Positions 1 to 14,094 are shown, counted from the first letter of the stretch. The stretch is DNA of 64,000 bases from Prostheceraeus crozeri (GCA_907163375.1 CAJQUW010004746.1:558001-622000), one strand, 5' to 3'. Numbers and translations are program-made. Notes: generated by a model from the letters alone, not told the origin.

Positions 1-1980
1 ACACTTCGAAAAATGATATGAGGTTATGACAAATATTTCCAACGATGGACTGTCTACGTGCTTCCTAAAGCTGTTGTTCACTGAAGTTAATGGGAGGACA
101 CCAGTAGGCTATCTGCAGTCCACCTAGAAGACCTAAAACTTTCTACGAACATTTAAAAGAACTGGACATTTGTTCTGTTGCCTTACAGCTATAACTAATT
201 ACTAATAACATTGAGACTGTTGAGATTGTCTGAGTGAGCTGGCCGTTCAATTATATAGCTACAATGAATTGAGAGCTATTGTGCGAGTACCATTCATCAG
301 TTTGCACATTATATACTTGAAATCTATTCACATTGCAGCGATATTCGTCATTTTCGGAAATGCAATTGAACATGAAAAAATCAAACGAGTGCGTGGAGTG
401 TCAGGGGCCAATTGCAGCTTGATTTACAAAATTCCAGACAAAGTAAGAGACATGATTTTTGTCGTAATTCTGTCGATTAATCTCATTTGATAGCCCACAA
501 CCTTGGCAAATTGCTTATTACTCTGATAGTAGGCTATGATGAACCTAATGATAAATTAATCTTGCTAATCTTCGAAAGTACATGTATATTGATTCAACGC
601 AATAAAATGCTTCAAGGTAGAAATAAATCTAAAATTTTAAAATATTTAATTTAAATTAAATTTTAGATTTCAAAAGATCTTATACCGTGACTATACTAAC
701 AAAATGGAGAGAACAGATTGTCTATCTTCATGTGGAATCAGGGATGCCGGAACGAATTTTGGGCAAGTAGGCAAGAATGTTGGAGCAGGGCACATAATGA
801 AATATATTTTCAATACCAAGAAACTCAAGCCATTGATGTCTTTCACACATACAGATCAGGGTAATAGTGTTCGACACGAGTACTCGAGCCTGCTCACTCT
901 CGAAGTGTTACTCGAGGAATGATTCCTAGTACTCGAAACAAAATCGTTATGTGATGGTTTGTACAACTCATTGCTTTGCCAGGAATCCACTAAGTAGGCC
1001 TAATAAGTCCTCGTCAACTTGTTTTATTGCTTTCTTCATTAAAAATGATATTTCTTAGATCTAAAGCGCCGTTTGGCAACCTATGACTGCATGTACCAGA
1101 TCAGAAATTGTGAAGATTTCTATTCACTGTTATTCAAATTGATGATTACATATTTCGTTGCATTGAATCATTCAGCAAAGGCCAACACGATTGAAAGTAT
1201 CAGTTGTTTAGATGGAGTTATTCGTTAAATAGCCTGCCATTGAATATCTCAAGAAGGCAAACACTAACATGTTGAGTAGCAAGAGAATATAATATCAGTT
1301 CTGTGGGGAGACTCAATTGTTATGAACTCGCCTGTAAACCTCAGAATGGGTAAATTTGAGGCTAGCCTTCAGTCGTGAATAAAATAATGTGTGTTGTTTT
1401 GCAGTTACCGCACCTTTACACAAATTTGAGCAATTGCATTGTTTAGTGTCCATTATAGTAGACATTGTTGATATACAATTATGTAATCATCTAGTGGTAT
1501 GTTCTATAAAAATTCATGCATCGAAATCAGAAAATGGGAGAGGAAATTTTGTTTCGTTATTGTGTTGAACTGAAGGAATACATTCTAGAGAATAGTATAT
1601 GAAGGTTCATGAAGCTATTGTTTTATTTCAGACTAAAATGAGCACGTACACAGTAGATTATTCATTATTTATTGTATCAGATTAAAAACCCTATCTCAAT
1701 GAATTATTGAGAGGCAAATTTGCCTAAACAAAATGTTCACCAATTGGCAAGAAATTATTTTTAATGACAGAAATAGAGTGAAGAGGAAAAACTTCCGCTC
1801 TTTGCAAGGCCGATTTTATAAAAGGTGTTCAAAAACAACTATTTGAACCAGGTGACCGTAAAAATCTTGAACTAGTTATTTTTCTTCACCCTGCTCCACC
1901 ACAAGGTCACACCAGCAAGCTAGGGGTGGGACAGTCTTCATACACTGGCAGCTCTCACGAGTTTATGGTTAGAAACTTCT
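1..1980. other. Non-coding stretch, no gene seen
   Basis: I find no coding region with recognisable protein features here; the open frames are short and look random. The only structure I note is an AT-rich palindrome at 625-670, with perfect 13-bp arms around an AT-rich centre, and a cluster of TACTCGA-like words at about 865-940. The sequence passes straight into the satellite array at 1981. Confidence 0.6.
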
Positions 1981-4900
1981 ATTCAACGTAGCAAAGTGCG
2001 TCAAGGTAACAAAATTAAAAAAAAACAAAACAAAACAAGCTAATGACTAGTTAATTTTCAATAGGTACAAAATATGATTTAAAAGAAAATTTTTATATCC
2101 TAAAATGTCTAAAAATTTTAAAAAATGCTTACTAGAAGGACAAACAACGCTTCTCCTCTCCTCATATGCAATGAATTGGCGAGTAAGTCGTTCTGTTCAA
2201 AAGTATGTTTATCACTTATATATTGAAAAGATCCTATTTAACAGTCTGCCCATTCAGATGATAAGAGGACAGGTCTGTTTCCAATCAAAATACCAGATCT
2301 AGCTAACACAGCGGGATTACGCTATCTAAAATCTACCAGGTGTGTAAGAGAATTAATGTTAGTTCCTTAAGCTAAAACGTGAAATAAAATTCTACAAAAT
2401 ATGCATACAAATTATTTGACTATTTTTAATGAGGTCATCAACAGGAACTTGGTCAGGACGATCGCGTTTCGACCGCTTCATCCTGGACGCTCAAACCCGA
2501 CCAAGCGCGGTCCTGTACATTTAAGATGCACAGCCTCAAAAGTTATATTTATAATAGGGAAAGATTAGCATCTATCAACAAAAAATAGAGTCACTATTGA
2601 CTGAAATGTACCTCAGGCATTTGAAAGAAGGACAGAGTCCAGCCAGTAGAGGTCAAGAGGCGGGGACATAATCCACCTTCAACTCAAGACGTGCTGCAAA
2701 AACAATTCAACGTAGCAAAGTGCGTCAAGGTAACAAAATTTAAAAAAAACAAAACAAAACAAGCTAATGAATAGTTAATTTTCAATAGGTACAAAATATG
2801 ATTTAAAAGAAAATTTTTATATCCTAAAATGTCTAAAAATTTTAAAAAATGCTTACTAGAAGGACAAACAACGCTTCTCCTCTCCTCATATGCAATGAAT
2901 TGGCGAGTAAGTCGTTCTGTTCAAAATTATGTTTATCACTTATATATTGAAAAGATCCTATTTAACAGTCTGCCCATTCAGATGATAAGAGGACAGGTCT
3001 GTTTCCAATCAAAATACCAGATCTAGCTAACACAGCGGGATTACGCTATCTAAAATCTACCAGGTGTGTAAGAGAATTAATGTTAGTTCCTTAAGCTAAA
3101 ACGTGAAATAAAATTCTACAAAATATGCATACAAATTATTTGACTATTTTTAATGAGGTCATCAACAGGAACTTGGTCAGGACGATCGCGTTTCGACCGC
3201 TTCATCCTGGACGCTCAAACCCGACCAAGCGCGGTCCTGTACATTTAAGATGCACAGCCTCAAAAGTTATATTTATAATAGGGAAAGATTAGCATCTATC
3301 AACAAAAAATAGAGTCACTATTGACTGAAATGTACCTCAGGCATTTGAAAGAAGGACAGAGTCCAGCCAGTAGAGGTCAAGAGGCGGGGACATAATCCAC
3401 CTTCAACTCAAGACGTGCTGCAAAAACAATTCAACGTAGCAAAGTGCGTCAAGGTAACAAAATTTAAAAAAAACAAAACAAAACAAGCTAATGAATAGTT
3501 AATTTTCAATAGGTACAAAATATGATTTAAAAGAAAATTTTTATATCCTAAAATGTCTAAAAATTTTAAAAAATGCTTACTAGAAGGACAAACAACGCTT
3601 CTCCTCTCCTCATATGCAATGAATTGGCGAGTAAGTCGTTCTGTTCAAAAGTATGTTTATCACTTATATATTGAAAAGATCCTATTTAACAGTCTGCCCA
3701 TTCAGATGATAAGAGGACAGGTCTGTTTCCAATCAAAATACCAGATCTAGCTAACACAGCGGGATTACGCTATCTAAAATCTACCAGGTGTGTAAGAGAA
3801 TTAATGTTAGTTCCTTAAGCTAAAACGTGAAATAAAATTCTACAAAATATGCATACAAATTATTTGACTATTTTTAATGAGGTCATCAACAGGAACTTGG
3901 TCAGGACGATCGCGTTTCGACCGCTTCATCCTGGACGCTCAAACCCGACCAAGCGCGGTCCTGTACATTTAAGATGCACAGCCTCAAAAGTTATATTTAT
4001 AATAGGGAAAGATTAGCATCTATCAACAAAAAATAGAGTCACTATTGACTGAAATGTACCTCAGGCATTTGAAAGAAGGACAGAGTCCAGCCAGTAGAGG
4101 TCAAGAGGCGGGGACATAATCCACCTTCAACTCAAGACGTGCTGCAAAAACAATTCAACGTAGCAAAGTGCGTCAAGGTAACAAAATTTAAAAAAAACAA
4201 AACAAAACAAGCTAATGACTAGTTAATTTTCAATAGGTACAAAATATGATTTAAAAGAAAATTTTTATATCCTAAAATGTCTAAAAATTTTAAAAAATGC
4301 TTACTAGAAGGACAAACAACGCTTCTCCTCTCCTCATATGCAATGAATTGGCGAGTAAGTCGTTCTGTTCAAAAGTATGTTTATCACTTATATATTGAAA
4401 AGATCCTATTTAACAGTCTGCCCATTCAGATGATAAGAGGACAGGTCTGTTTCCAATCAAAATACCAGATCTAGCTAACACAGCGGGATTACGCTATCTA
4501 AAATCTACCAGGTGTGTAAGAGAATTAATGTTAGTTCCTTAAGCTAAAACGTGAAATAAAATTCTACAAAATATGCATACAAATTATTTGACTATTTTTA
4601 ATGAGGTCATCAACAGGAACTTGGTCAGGACGATCGCGTTTCGACCGCTTCATCCTGGACGCTCAAACCCGACCAAGCGCGGTCCTGTACATTTAAGATG
4701 CACAGCCTCAAAAGTTATATTTATAATAGGGAAAGATTAGCATCTATCAACAAAAAATAGAGTCACTATTGACTGAAATGTACCTCAGGCATTTGAAAGA
4801 AGGACAGAGTCCAGCCAGTAGAGGTCAAGAGGCGGGGACATAATCCACCTTCAACTCAAGACGTGCTGCAAAAACAATTCAACGTAGCAAAGTGCGTCAA

Positions 4901-7900
4901 GGTAACAAAATTTAAAAAAAACAAATCAAAACAAGCTAATGAATAGTTAATTTTCAATAGGTACAAAATATGATTTAAAAGAAAATTTTTATATCCTAAA
5001 ATGTCTAAAAATTTTAAAAAATGCTTACTAGAAGGACAAACAACGCTTCTCCTCTCCTCATATGCAATGAATTGGCGAGTAAGTCGTTCTGTTCAAAAGT
5101 ATGTTTATCACTTATATATTGAAAAGATCCTATTTAACAGTCTGCCCATTCAGATGATAAGAGGACAGGTCTGTTTCCAATCAAAATACCAGATCTAGCT
5201 AACACAGCGGGATTACGCTATCTAAAATCTACCAGGTGTGTAAGAGAATTAATGTTAGTTCCTTAAGCTAAAACGTGAAATAAAATTCTACAAAATATGC
5301 ATACAAATTATTTGACTATTTTTAATGAGGTCATCAACAGGAACTTGGTCAGGACGATCGCGTTTCGACCGCTTCATCCTGGACGCTCAAACCCGACCAA
5401 GCGCGGTCCTGTACATTTAAGATGCACAGCCTCAAAAGTTATATTTATAATAGGGAAAGATTAGCATCTATCAACAAAAAATAGAGTCACTATTGACTGA
5501 AATGTACCTCAGGCATTTGAAAGAAGGACAGAGTCCAGCCAGTAGAGGTCAAGAGGCGGGGACATAATCCACCTTCAACTCAAGACGTGCTGCAAAAACA
5601 ATTCAACGTAGCAAAGTGCGTCAAGGTAACAAAATTTAAAAAAAACAAAACAAAACAAGCTAATGAATAGTTAATTTTCAATAGGTACAAAATATGATTT
5701 AAAAGAAAATTTTTATATCCTAAAATGTCTAAAAATTTTAAAAAATGCTTACTAGAAGGACAAACAACGCTTCTCCTCTCCTCATATGCAATGAATTGGC
5801 GAGTAAGTCGTTCTGTTCAAAAGTATGTTTATCACTTATATATTGAAAAGATCCTATTTAACAGTCTGCCCATTCAGATGATAAGAGGACAGGTCTGTTT
5901 CCAATCAAAATACCAGATCTAGCTAACACAGCGGGATTACGCTATCTAAAATCTACCAGGTGTGTAAGAGAATTAATGTTAGTTCCTTAAGCTAAAACGT
6001 GAAATAAAATTCTACAAAATATGCATACAAATTATTTGACTATTTTTAATGAGGTCATCAACAGGAACTTGGTCAGGACGATCGCGTTTCGACCGCTTCA
6101 TCCTGGACGCTCAAACCCGACCAAGCGCGGTCCTGTACATTTAAGATGCACAGCCTCAAAAGTTATATTTATAATAGGGAAAGATTAGCATCTATCAACA
6201 AAAAATAGAGTCACTATTGACTGAAATGTACCTCAGGCATTTGAAAGAAGGACAGAGTCCAGCCAGTAGAGGTCAAGAGGCGGGGACATAATCCACCTTC
6301 AACTCAAGACGTGCTGCAGAAACAATTCAACGTAGCAAAGTGCGTCAAGGTAACAAAAGTTAAAAAAAACAAAACAAAACAAGCTAATGACTAGTTAATT
6401 TTCAATAGGTACAAAATATGATTTAAAAGAAAATTTTTATATCCTAAAATGTCTAAAAATTTTAAAAAATGCTTACTAGAAGGACAAACAACGCTTCTCC
6501 TCTCCTCATATGTAATGAATTGGCGAGTAAGTCGTTCTGTTCAAAATTATGTTTATCACTTATATATTGAAAAGATCCTATTTAACAGTCTGCCCATTCA
6601 GATGATAAGAGGACAGGTCTGTTTCCAATCAAAATACCAGATCTAGCTAACACAGCGGGATTACGCTATCTAAAATCTACCAGGTGTGTAAGAGAATTAA
6701 TGTTAGTTCCTTAAGCTAAAACGTGAAATAAAATTCTACAAAATATGCATACAAATTATTTGACTATTTTTAATGAGGTCATCAACAGGAACTTGGTCAG
6801 GACGATCGCGTTTCGACCGCTTCATCCTGGACGCTCAAACCCGACCAAGCGCGGTCCTGTACATTTAAGATGCACAGCCTCAAAAGTTATATTTATAATA
6901 GGGAAAGATTAGCATCTATCAACAAAAAATAGAGTCACTATTGACTGAAATGTACCTCAGGCATTTGAAAGAAGGACAGAGTCCAGCCAGTAGAGGTCAA
7001 GAGGCGGGGACATAATCCACCTTCAACTCAAGACGTGCTGCAAAAACAATTCAACGTAGCAAAGTGCGTCAAGGTAACAAAATTTAAAAAAAACAAAACA
7101 AAACAAGCTAATGAATAGTTAATTTTCAATAGGTACAAAATATGATTTAAAAGAAAATTTTTATATCCTAAAATGTCTAAAAATTTTAAAAAATGCTTAC
7201 TAGAAGGACAAACAACGCTTCTCCTCTCCTCATATGTAATGAATTGGCGAGTAAGTCGTTCTGTTCAAAATTATGTTTATCACTTATATATTGAAAAGAT
7301 CCTATTTAACAGTCTGCCCATTCAGATGATAAGAGGACAGGTCTGTTTCCAATCAAAATACCAGATCTAGCTAACACAGCGGGATTACGCTATCTAAAAT
7401 CTACCAGGTGTGTAAGAGAATTAATGTTAGTTCCTTAAGCTAAAACGTGAAATAAAATTCTACAAAATATGCATACAAATTATTTGACTATTTTTAATGA
7501 GGTCATCAACAGGAACTTGGTCAGGACGATCGCGTTTCGACCGCTTCATCCTGGACGCTCAAACCCGACCAAGCGCGGTCCTGTACATTTAAGATGCACA
7601 GCCTCAAAAGTTATATTTATAATAGGGAAAGATTAGCATCTATCAACAAAAAAATAGAGTCACTATTGACTGAAATGTACCTCAGGCATTTGAAAGAAGG
7701 ACAGAGTCCAGCCAGTAGAGGTCAAGAGGCGGGGACATAATCCACCTTCAACTCAAGACGTGCTGCAGAAACAATTCAACGTAGCAAAGTGCGTCAAGGT
7801 AACAAAAGTTAAAAAAAACAAAACAAAACAAGCTAATGACTAGTTAATTTTCAATAGGTACAAAATATGATTTAAAAGAAAATTTTTATATCCTAAAATG

Positions 7901-9704
7901 TCTAAAAATTTTAAAAAATGCTTACTAGAAGGACAAACAACGCTTCTCCTCTCCTCATATGTAATGAATTGGCGAGTAAGTCGTTCTGTTCAAAAGTATG
8001 TTTATCACTTATATATTGAAAAGATCCTATTTAACAGTCTGCCCATTCAGATGATAAGAGGACAGGTCTGTTTCCAATCAAAATACCAGATCTAGCTAAC
8101 ACAGCGGGATTACGCTATCTAAAATCTACCAGGTGTGTAAGAGAATTAATGTTAGTTCCTTAAGCTAAAACGTGAAATAAAATTCTACAAAATATGCATA
8201 CAAATTATTTGACTATTTTTAATGAGGTCATCAACAGGAACTTGGTCAGGACGATCGCGTTTCGACCGCTTCATCCTGGACGCTCAAACCCGACCAAGCG
8301 CGGTCCTGTACATTTAAGATGCACAGCCTCAAAAGTTATATTTATAATAGGGAAAGATTAGCATCTATCAACAAAAAATAGAGTCACTATTGACTGAAAT
8401 GTACCTCAGGCATTTGAAAGAAGGACAGAGTCCAGCCAGTAGAGGTCAAGAGGCGGGGACATAATCCACCTTCAACTCAAGACGTGCTGCAAAAACAATT
8501 CAACGTAGCAAAGTGCGTCAAGGTAACAAAATTTAAAAAAAACAAAACAAAACAAGCTAATGAATAGTTAATTTTCAATAGGTACAAAATATGATTTAAA
8601 AGAAAATTTTTATATCCTAAAATGTCTAAAAATTTTAAAAAATGCTTACTAGAAGGACAAACAACGCTTCTCCTCTCCTCATATGCAATGAATTGGCGAG
8701 TAAGTCGTTCTGTTCAAAAGTATGTTTATCACTTATATATTGAAAAGATCCTATTTAACAGTCTGCCCATTCAGATGATAAGAGGACAGGTCTGTTTCCA
8801 ATCAAAATACCAGATCTAGCTAACACAGCGGGATTACGCTATCTAAAATCTACCAGGTGTGTAAGAGAATTAATGTTAGTTCCTTAAGCTAAAACGTGAA
8901 ATAAAATTCTACAAAATATGCATACAAATTATTTGACTATTTTCAATGAGGTCATCAACAGGAACTTGGTCAGGACGATCGCGTTTCGACCGCTTCATCC
9001 TGGACGCTCAAACCCGACCAAGCGCGGTCCTGTACATTTAAGATGCACAGCCTCAAAAGTTATATTTATAATAGGGAAAGATTAGCATCTATCAACAAAA
9101 AATAGAGTCACTATTGACTGAAATGTACCTCAGGCATTTGAAAGAAGGACAGAGTCCAGCCAGTAGAGGTCAAGAGGCGGGGACATAATCCACCTTCAAC
9201 TCAAGACGTGCTGCAAAAACAATTCAACGTAGCAAAGTGCGTCAAGGTAACAAAATTTAAAAAAAACAAAACAAAACAAGCTAATGAATAGTTAATTTTC
9301 AATAGGTACAAAATATGATTTAAAAGAAAATTTTTATATCCTAAAATGTCTAAAAATTTTAAAAAATGCTTACTAGAAGGACAAACAACGCTTCTCCTCT
9401 CCTCATATGCAATGAATTGGCGAGTAAGTCGTTCTGTTCAAAAGTATGTTTATCACTTATATATTGAAAAGATCCTATTTAACAGTCTGCCCATTCAGAT
9501 GATAAGAGGACAGGTCTGTTTCCAATCAAAATACCAGATCTAGCTAACACAGCGGGATTACGCTATCTAAAATCTACCAGGTGTGTAAGAGAATTAATGT
9601 TAGTTCCTTAAGCTAAAACGTGAAATAAAATTCTACAAAATATGCATACAAATTATTTGACTATTTTTAATGAGGTCATCAACAGGAACTTGGTCAGGAC
9701 GATC
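1981..9704. repeat. Tandem satellite array, 724-bp unit, about 10.7 copies
   Basis: A 724-bp unit repeats head to tail about 10.7 times. Copies are nearly identical, differing at a handful of sites plus one single-base A-run length change that makes one period 725. Each unit has an A-rich tract, an AT-rich body with a 65-codon open frame, and a GC-richer segment with a dyad (CTTGGTC...GACCAAG, with CAGGAC...GTCCTG nested inside). The array ends inside this dyad, just after GGACGATC. Diagnostic variants are shared between neighbours: the 7th and 9th copies share a CTGCAGAAAC form and an extra G, and the 7th to 9th share a Val codon. That is the pattern left by unequal exchange or gene conversion. 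The open frame is repeated only because the DNA is homogenised; I see no protein family in it. Confidence 0.97.
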
Positions 9705-9724
9705 TATTAAGAGTAGTGTTACCT

Positions 9725-9812
9725 CCCTCAGGTGGCAGATTCGAACTCACGGACTTCCACACTTCCGTACCGATGCGCACCCTTTATCAGCTGAGCTACC
9801 CTACATCTGATG
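9725..9812 (-). repeat. tRNA-derived SINE head or decayed tRNA
   Basis: On the minus strand the segment reads like a tRNA promoter: an A-box-like TAGCTCAGCTGATAAAG and a B-box-like AGTTCGAATCT at tRNA spacing. The T stem and acceptor stem do not pair well, so a working tRNA is unlikely. A tRNA-derived SINE head or a tRNA pseudogene fits better. It lies directly beside the right edge of the satellite array. Confidence 0.5.
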
Positions 9813-12029
9813 TCTGACTTCTGCCGAGTCTATCTCACTATAACGCGCTTCGTGTCACTTCATTAATAATTTGTGCGAAAGACTGGATATTTTAAGTCTC
9901 ACTTCTGTTTGAAATTTAACTTCGTTGATTATGGTTTGCTTTGAAAAGCTTTCCTTTTGATATTTTCTCCTCTCATTCTGAAACCGATTCTAGCTAACTT
10001 GGAGCTCCTTTGAATGAAAGTATTAATGTAAGTCATCACGGGCGATAACAACTTCAAAACCTGACTTGTCTACATTGCTAGACAAGTTTTTAATTAAATT
10101 CAAACGGTGCTAAAGGCGGTAACCATGGCTGCCGATTACGCAACATTGTAACCTTGTTCCTGAAGTGTTGTTTATCTGTTTGCATATCAGAAAATGTCAT
10201 GATTTCAACGGCAGTGAGTACCTGCTCACACGATTCCTTATGATTTTTATCCAACATAATATTGACTGTCATAGAAGGAAGCAACATTTCTGTTTTCAGT
10301 AAATTATGTTGGGAAAATAATCACTAGAATGAATAGTTTAGAGACCTCAACTAGAATAATAAAGTGTTCTTAGTGCTGAGTCATCGATAAAACCTTCTCT
10401 AAAATCTATTTAACCTTTTATATTATATTTTTGCTATTATATGTAAAACTATATGAGGGCACGTGCCAAGATAGCATTTGAAGGATGTCTTACGCAAAAG
10501 GAGATCTCTAAAGAACTTTCGATATACACGTAGTTGTCAACAAAAAACAGCAGATGAAATATTTCAGAAGTTGACGCACTTCCACGATTTATGTGCAGCC
10601 AGTAACAGCGAGCAGGCTGGAGGTGACAATGTTGAATGACTTGAAATTATGTTCAATGCATTTTGGCAACAAAAGTTCGATTACTTTGTTTTGCGAACTT
10701 TGCATGTAATACCACATCATTTATTAATTAACATCGCTCTCTGAAAGGTTTGACAGCCGAAGTACCTGCCAGCACGATAATTTCGATTTTTAAGTCGAAA
10801 TCTAGGAAAGACAACGTTGTCATATCATATCCGTAAATATCACTGATGAGGAAATATGCAAGACAAACAAAGTTACTAATTAAATGTCTCTGTAGATTAA
10901 TATTGTCAAACAGTTCATTTTATGTTACCAACTATTACTTGCTTATAATTTCTACTTTAGTCTTTCTCTCTTTCATTACGTAATAATGTTTACCTCTGAT
11001 ATGTCAGAGGAAAGAAACGCCTACACAGTTTCTCATAATTATTTGTATGAAGAACTTCCAAATGAAGTGTTTTGCTAGCATTTTCATGCATGGGATGATT
11101 GTCATTACAGGAATTTGCAAATATGCAATCAGAAATGTAGAAGTAGAAACAGCACACGCTTGCGAATGAATATCTAGTGGAGGCGTAACCAGAGAATTGA
11201 ATGTAATCTATCAAATAAACTTTATCTGAATATGTTTCTAAAGCTACCGTCATTAGATTTTCATTTATCCTCCACTAGTCGTTCGATTTTTGGTCATGCC
11301 TTAGCAGGTTTCAAACGTCATTATGTTCATGGAAAAAATATCTTCGCTAATCTTTTGGAATTATGATACGAGAACATCTGAGCTTACTTTGTCGATCACG
11401 GAGTTCTATCGCGGACAGGACAGTAAACTGCTGTCAAACCAGCCGCTATTATTTATCCTTAACATTTTTTAGTTGACAATTGTTGCTGAGTTTTCTGATG
11501 ATTAACACATGACAGAAATCAAGACCAAATAGACACAAATCTATCCCGTATATTACTCGATCTCACTTGAAAATGTTGACTCGGTGTATATGACTCCTTT
11601 CCACTGAGTTTTCGTCATCACATTTCTCCAGAAGTGCAAGAATTTGCATGTTTCACATGTGGTACTGGGTCTCAACTCTATTTCATTTAATGAAATCGAA
11701 ACCATATGCACATTTGGGATTAAATAAATGCTGAGTTGCTACTCTACCTAATATACTTACTCTATGGTTGCATTCTATTTTTAGTAGCTACATTAATATT
11801 TTTTATTGAAAATGAATGCAAGATTTTTATCGACTTAGCATGTGATGTTATACTGATTGATGATGTTATTTAGGAAACATGTTTAATTCCTTCATGTGAA
11901 TTGAAATACAGACAAAAGTCACATGGAAAAGCAAAATTTGAAAAACACGTTATCATTTGGATGACCTTTCAAGGTTGTAGCAGTGATAACTCATCCCTCC
12001 TAAATTTGTATTGTTAATGGATGCTCAAC
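9813..12029. other. Non-coding stretch, nothing recognised
   Basis: Only short, random-looking open frames occur. I see no repeat structure, RNA gene or protein similarity that I can support. Confidence 0.5.
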
Positions 12030-12416
12030 CACAGTCTTCCACAGTCAGTGGTTGGTCGTCAGCAGCTCCTTCACCACTGTACATTGACCGATAAAAGATA
12101 AAGGATCGCCTACTGACACATCCGTGACTTTATGAGAGTGATTTGTGAGAATCAGATCCCAAACATTACGTGTTGATTCAGTGACCAGTTGACTCAAGTT
12201 CAACTTGCTGCATTCATGTAAGAAAATAGATACATTTCCAGAGGATGACAAGCGTCGGATGGAAAGTTAAAATCACCGAGGAATATTAATACACATAGGT
12301 GACGATGAGCTGCCATAATCGAGTAGCTTGCATGTAAGGACGTTGCGTACTCTACAACCGAGGCAGATGATATATATCCGTTGTTTCCGTCGGACTGCTA
12401 AAATTTGCAATGATAA
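12030..12416 (-). pseudogene. LINE endonuclease relic (CR1/Jockey-like)
   Basis: On the minus strand there is a GDFNFP motif, the apurinic-type endonuclease signature, at about 12.26 kb. It is followed by LNLSQLVTESTRN and then LILTNHSHKVTDVSVGDPLS, the stretch that follows this motif in CR1/Jockey-type LINE endonucleases. The piece covers only the middle of the endonuclease domain; the rest of ORF2 is not nearby. Its upstream side is cut at 12416 by the Tc1-type element, so the LINE fragment was probably there first. It is a dead fragment. Confidence 0.7.
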
Positions 12417-13815
12417 TATACTCACTGACATAAATAATGAAACCAACTATCATTGACTTGAATGGAAGTTTGTTTCATTTTTTTCTATGGTTTGAGATGA
12501 TATCTCGCTTTCTATGTATCACCATTGAACTCCATATGATAAGGGAAATGATATAGGACCATCAAATTTCAAAATTTGATATTGATCACAGTAACAGATA
12601 GAAGTTGAACAGAATCACCACCTACTGCTGACCAGATTTGACTTATGAAATGGCGCACGATAATTTTACCAGAGGAATGGCAATTGAGATGATGCGTTGT
12701 GGGCAAAGTTCTACAACTGCTGCCAAAGAATTGAAAATTTCAAGGGTCGTTATATGGAGGTGGTGGTGTCGTTGGAAAGCAGAAGGAAATGTGGAAAAGA
12801 AGAACGGATCAGGAAGACCAAGGGTATCATCCAAGCGGACAGATGCACGCTTAGTTTTAGCTGCTAAAAGAAACAGATTTGTTTCCGTCCCGAAGCTAAT
12901 TGTGTACTGGAAGGTTGCTGGGAACGTTGCCTGTAGCGTTCGAACTGCATATCGAAAATTGCGAGAAGCTGGTATACAGTCTCAACGACCCGCTGTGAGA
13001 ATTCTGCTGAGCCTGGAACATCGAAGGAGACGAGTGACGTGGTGTCAAGGTCATCAGTCGTGGAGTGACAGTCAGTGGGAACGTGTGCTCTGGACTGATG
13101 AACGAGGTTTACTCTCGATTTCAACGATGGTCGGATCCGTGTTCATCGCTTGCCAAGTGAACGATTTGCTCCATATTGCGTCAAAGAACACGACCGGTAC
13201 GGCGGTGGTAGTGTCATGGTTTGGGCCGGTATCTGTCACAATGGAAAAACACCAGCAATCGTAGTGAAAGGAACATTGGCAGGACAGCGATATGCCGACG
13301 AGATCGTGACACCGGTCGTGGTTCCAGCAGTGACATCGAATCAATTGATTTTTCAGGATGACAACGCAAGGCCCCATCGCGCTTCAGTGGTCTCTAACAG
13401 GATAGCGAGCAGTGGAATCCCAACCTTGGAATGGCCCTCACGTTGTCCAGACCTCTCCCCCCTCGAGCACTGCTGGGATGAACTTGGTCGCAGAGTGAGG
13501 GAGAGGTACAACCACCCACCAGTGTCTTTGAAGATGTTGGCCGACAGACTGATCGAGCAGTGGAACCTCTTAGACCTGGCATTCATCCAGCGACTGTGCT
13601 CATCCATGCCCTCACGCATCGATGCCTGTTTGGATGCTCGCGGTGGTCACACCCGTTTCTAACTTAAGTTGTTAAATTCATGAGTATCAAATTAAATGTT
13701 TTTGAGTAAAGCATTCGAGTCCTCCTTTTACAAACAACAAACGTACAGTACAACCAAGTTTAAGTCATAAGTATTCTTATCAGGACTTGTTTCATTCTTT
13801 TTGTCATTGAGTATA
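12417..13815 (+). mobile_element. Tc1-type DNA transposon (DD34E), nearly whole
   Basis: About 1.4 kb, bounded by imperfect inverted repeats of about 27 bp: TATACTCACTGACATAAATA... at the left and its near complement ending ...TGTCATTGAGTATA at the right. TA dinucleotides occur at both ends, as expected for Tc1/mariner insertion into TA. It contains one transposase gene with a single frameshift. The left end abuts a LINE endonuclease relic on the opposite strand. Confidence 0.85.
12650..13662 (+). pseudogene. Tc1-like transposase, one frameshift
   Basis: This is the transposase of the surrounding element, which would bind the inverted repeats and cut and paste the DNA. The first half has a paired-type helix-turn-helix DNA-binding region and a GSGRPR AT-hook-like motif. 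The catalytic residues are all visible: the Asp of LWTDE, the Asp of QDDNARPH, and the Glu of PDLSPLEHCWDEL. They have 34 residues between the last two, so it is DD34E, the Tc1 type. The frame changes once, just after the WTDE motif (about 13106, one base lost); otherwise about 330 codons are open, the usual Tc1 length. I chose the ATG at 12650, reading MAHDNFTRG. One lesion suggests a fairly recent copy. Confidence 0.9.
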
Positions 13816-14094
13816 TAGAATTAAAATGAACTATGATGTAATAGCATCTGATGTGCATCATGTGATGTTCTGTACGTAAAGAATTTCATTAGAACGATGT
13901 GAATGGGATTAAAAAAAGGTTCACATTTCTTTAGGTATTCTTTAGAGACTCAAACATCCCTTTCTGTGAATTTGATGCGGCCACAGGAATGTTTTCTATC
14001 ATAATGCAGAACATCATTTTCGTGTGACAGTGGTGTCTACAGAAAATTTAAAAGTCCGTTTTTATTCAATGTGTTCACAGCCATATTGAGGTAA
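13816..14094. other. Short spacer between two DNA transposons
   Basis: Non-coding sequence between the Tc1-type element and the next inverted-repeat element. Nothing recognised. Confidence 0.4.

Noticed and set aside
2105-9543. A 65-codon frame repeated eleven times
   Set aside because: It is identical because the satellite DNA is homogenised; it has no recognisable family, no promoter and no splice context, so I do not call it a gene family.
1981-9704. CRISPR-like or gene-cluster reading of the regular repeats
   Set aside because: A 724-bp period with no unique spacers in an animal genome is a satellite, not a CRISPR array.
12643-13619. Several minus-strand frames inside the Tc1 element
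   Set aside because: They are antisense shadows of the transposase, whose catalytic motifs are on the plus strand.
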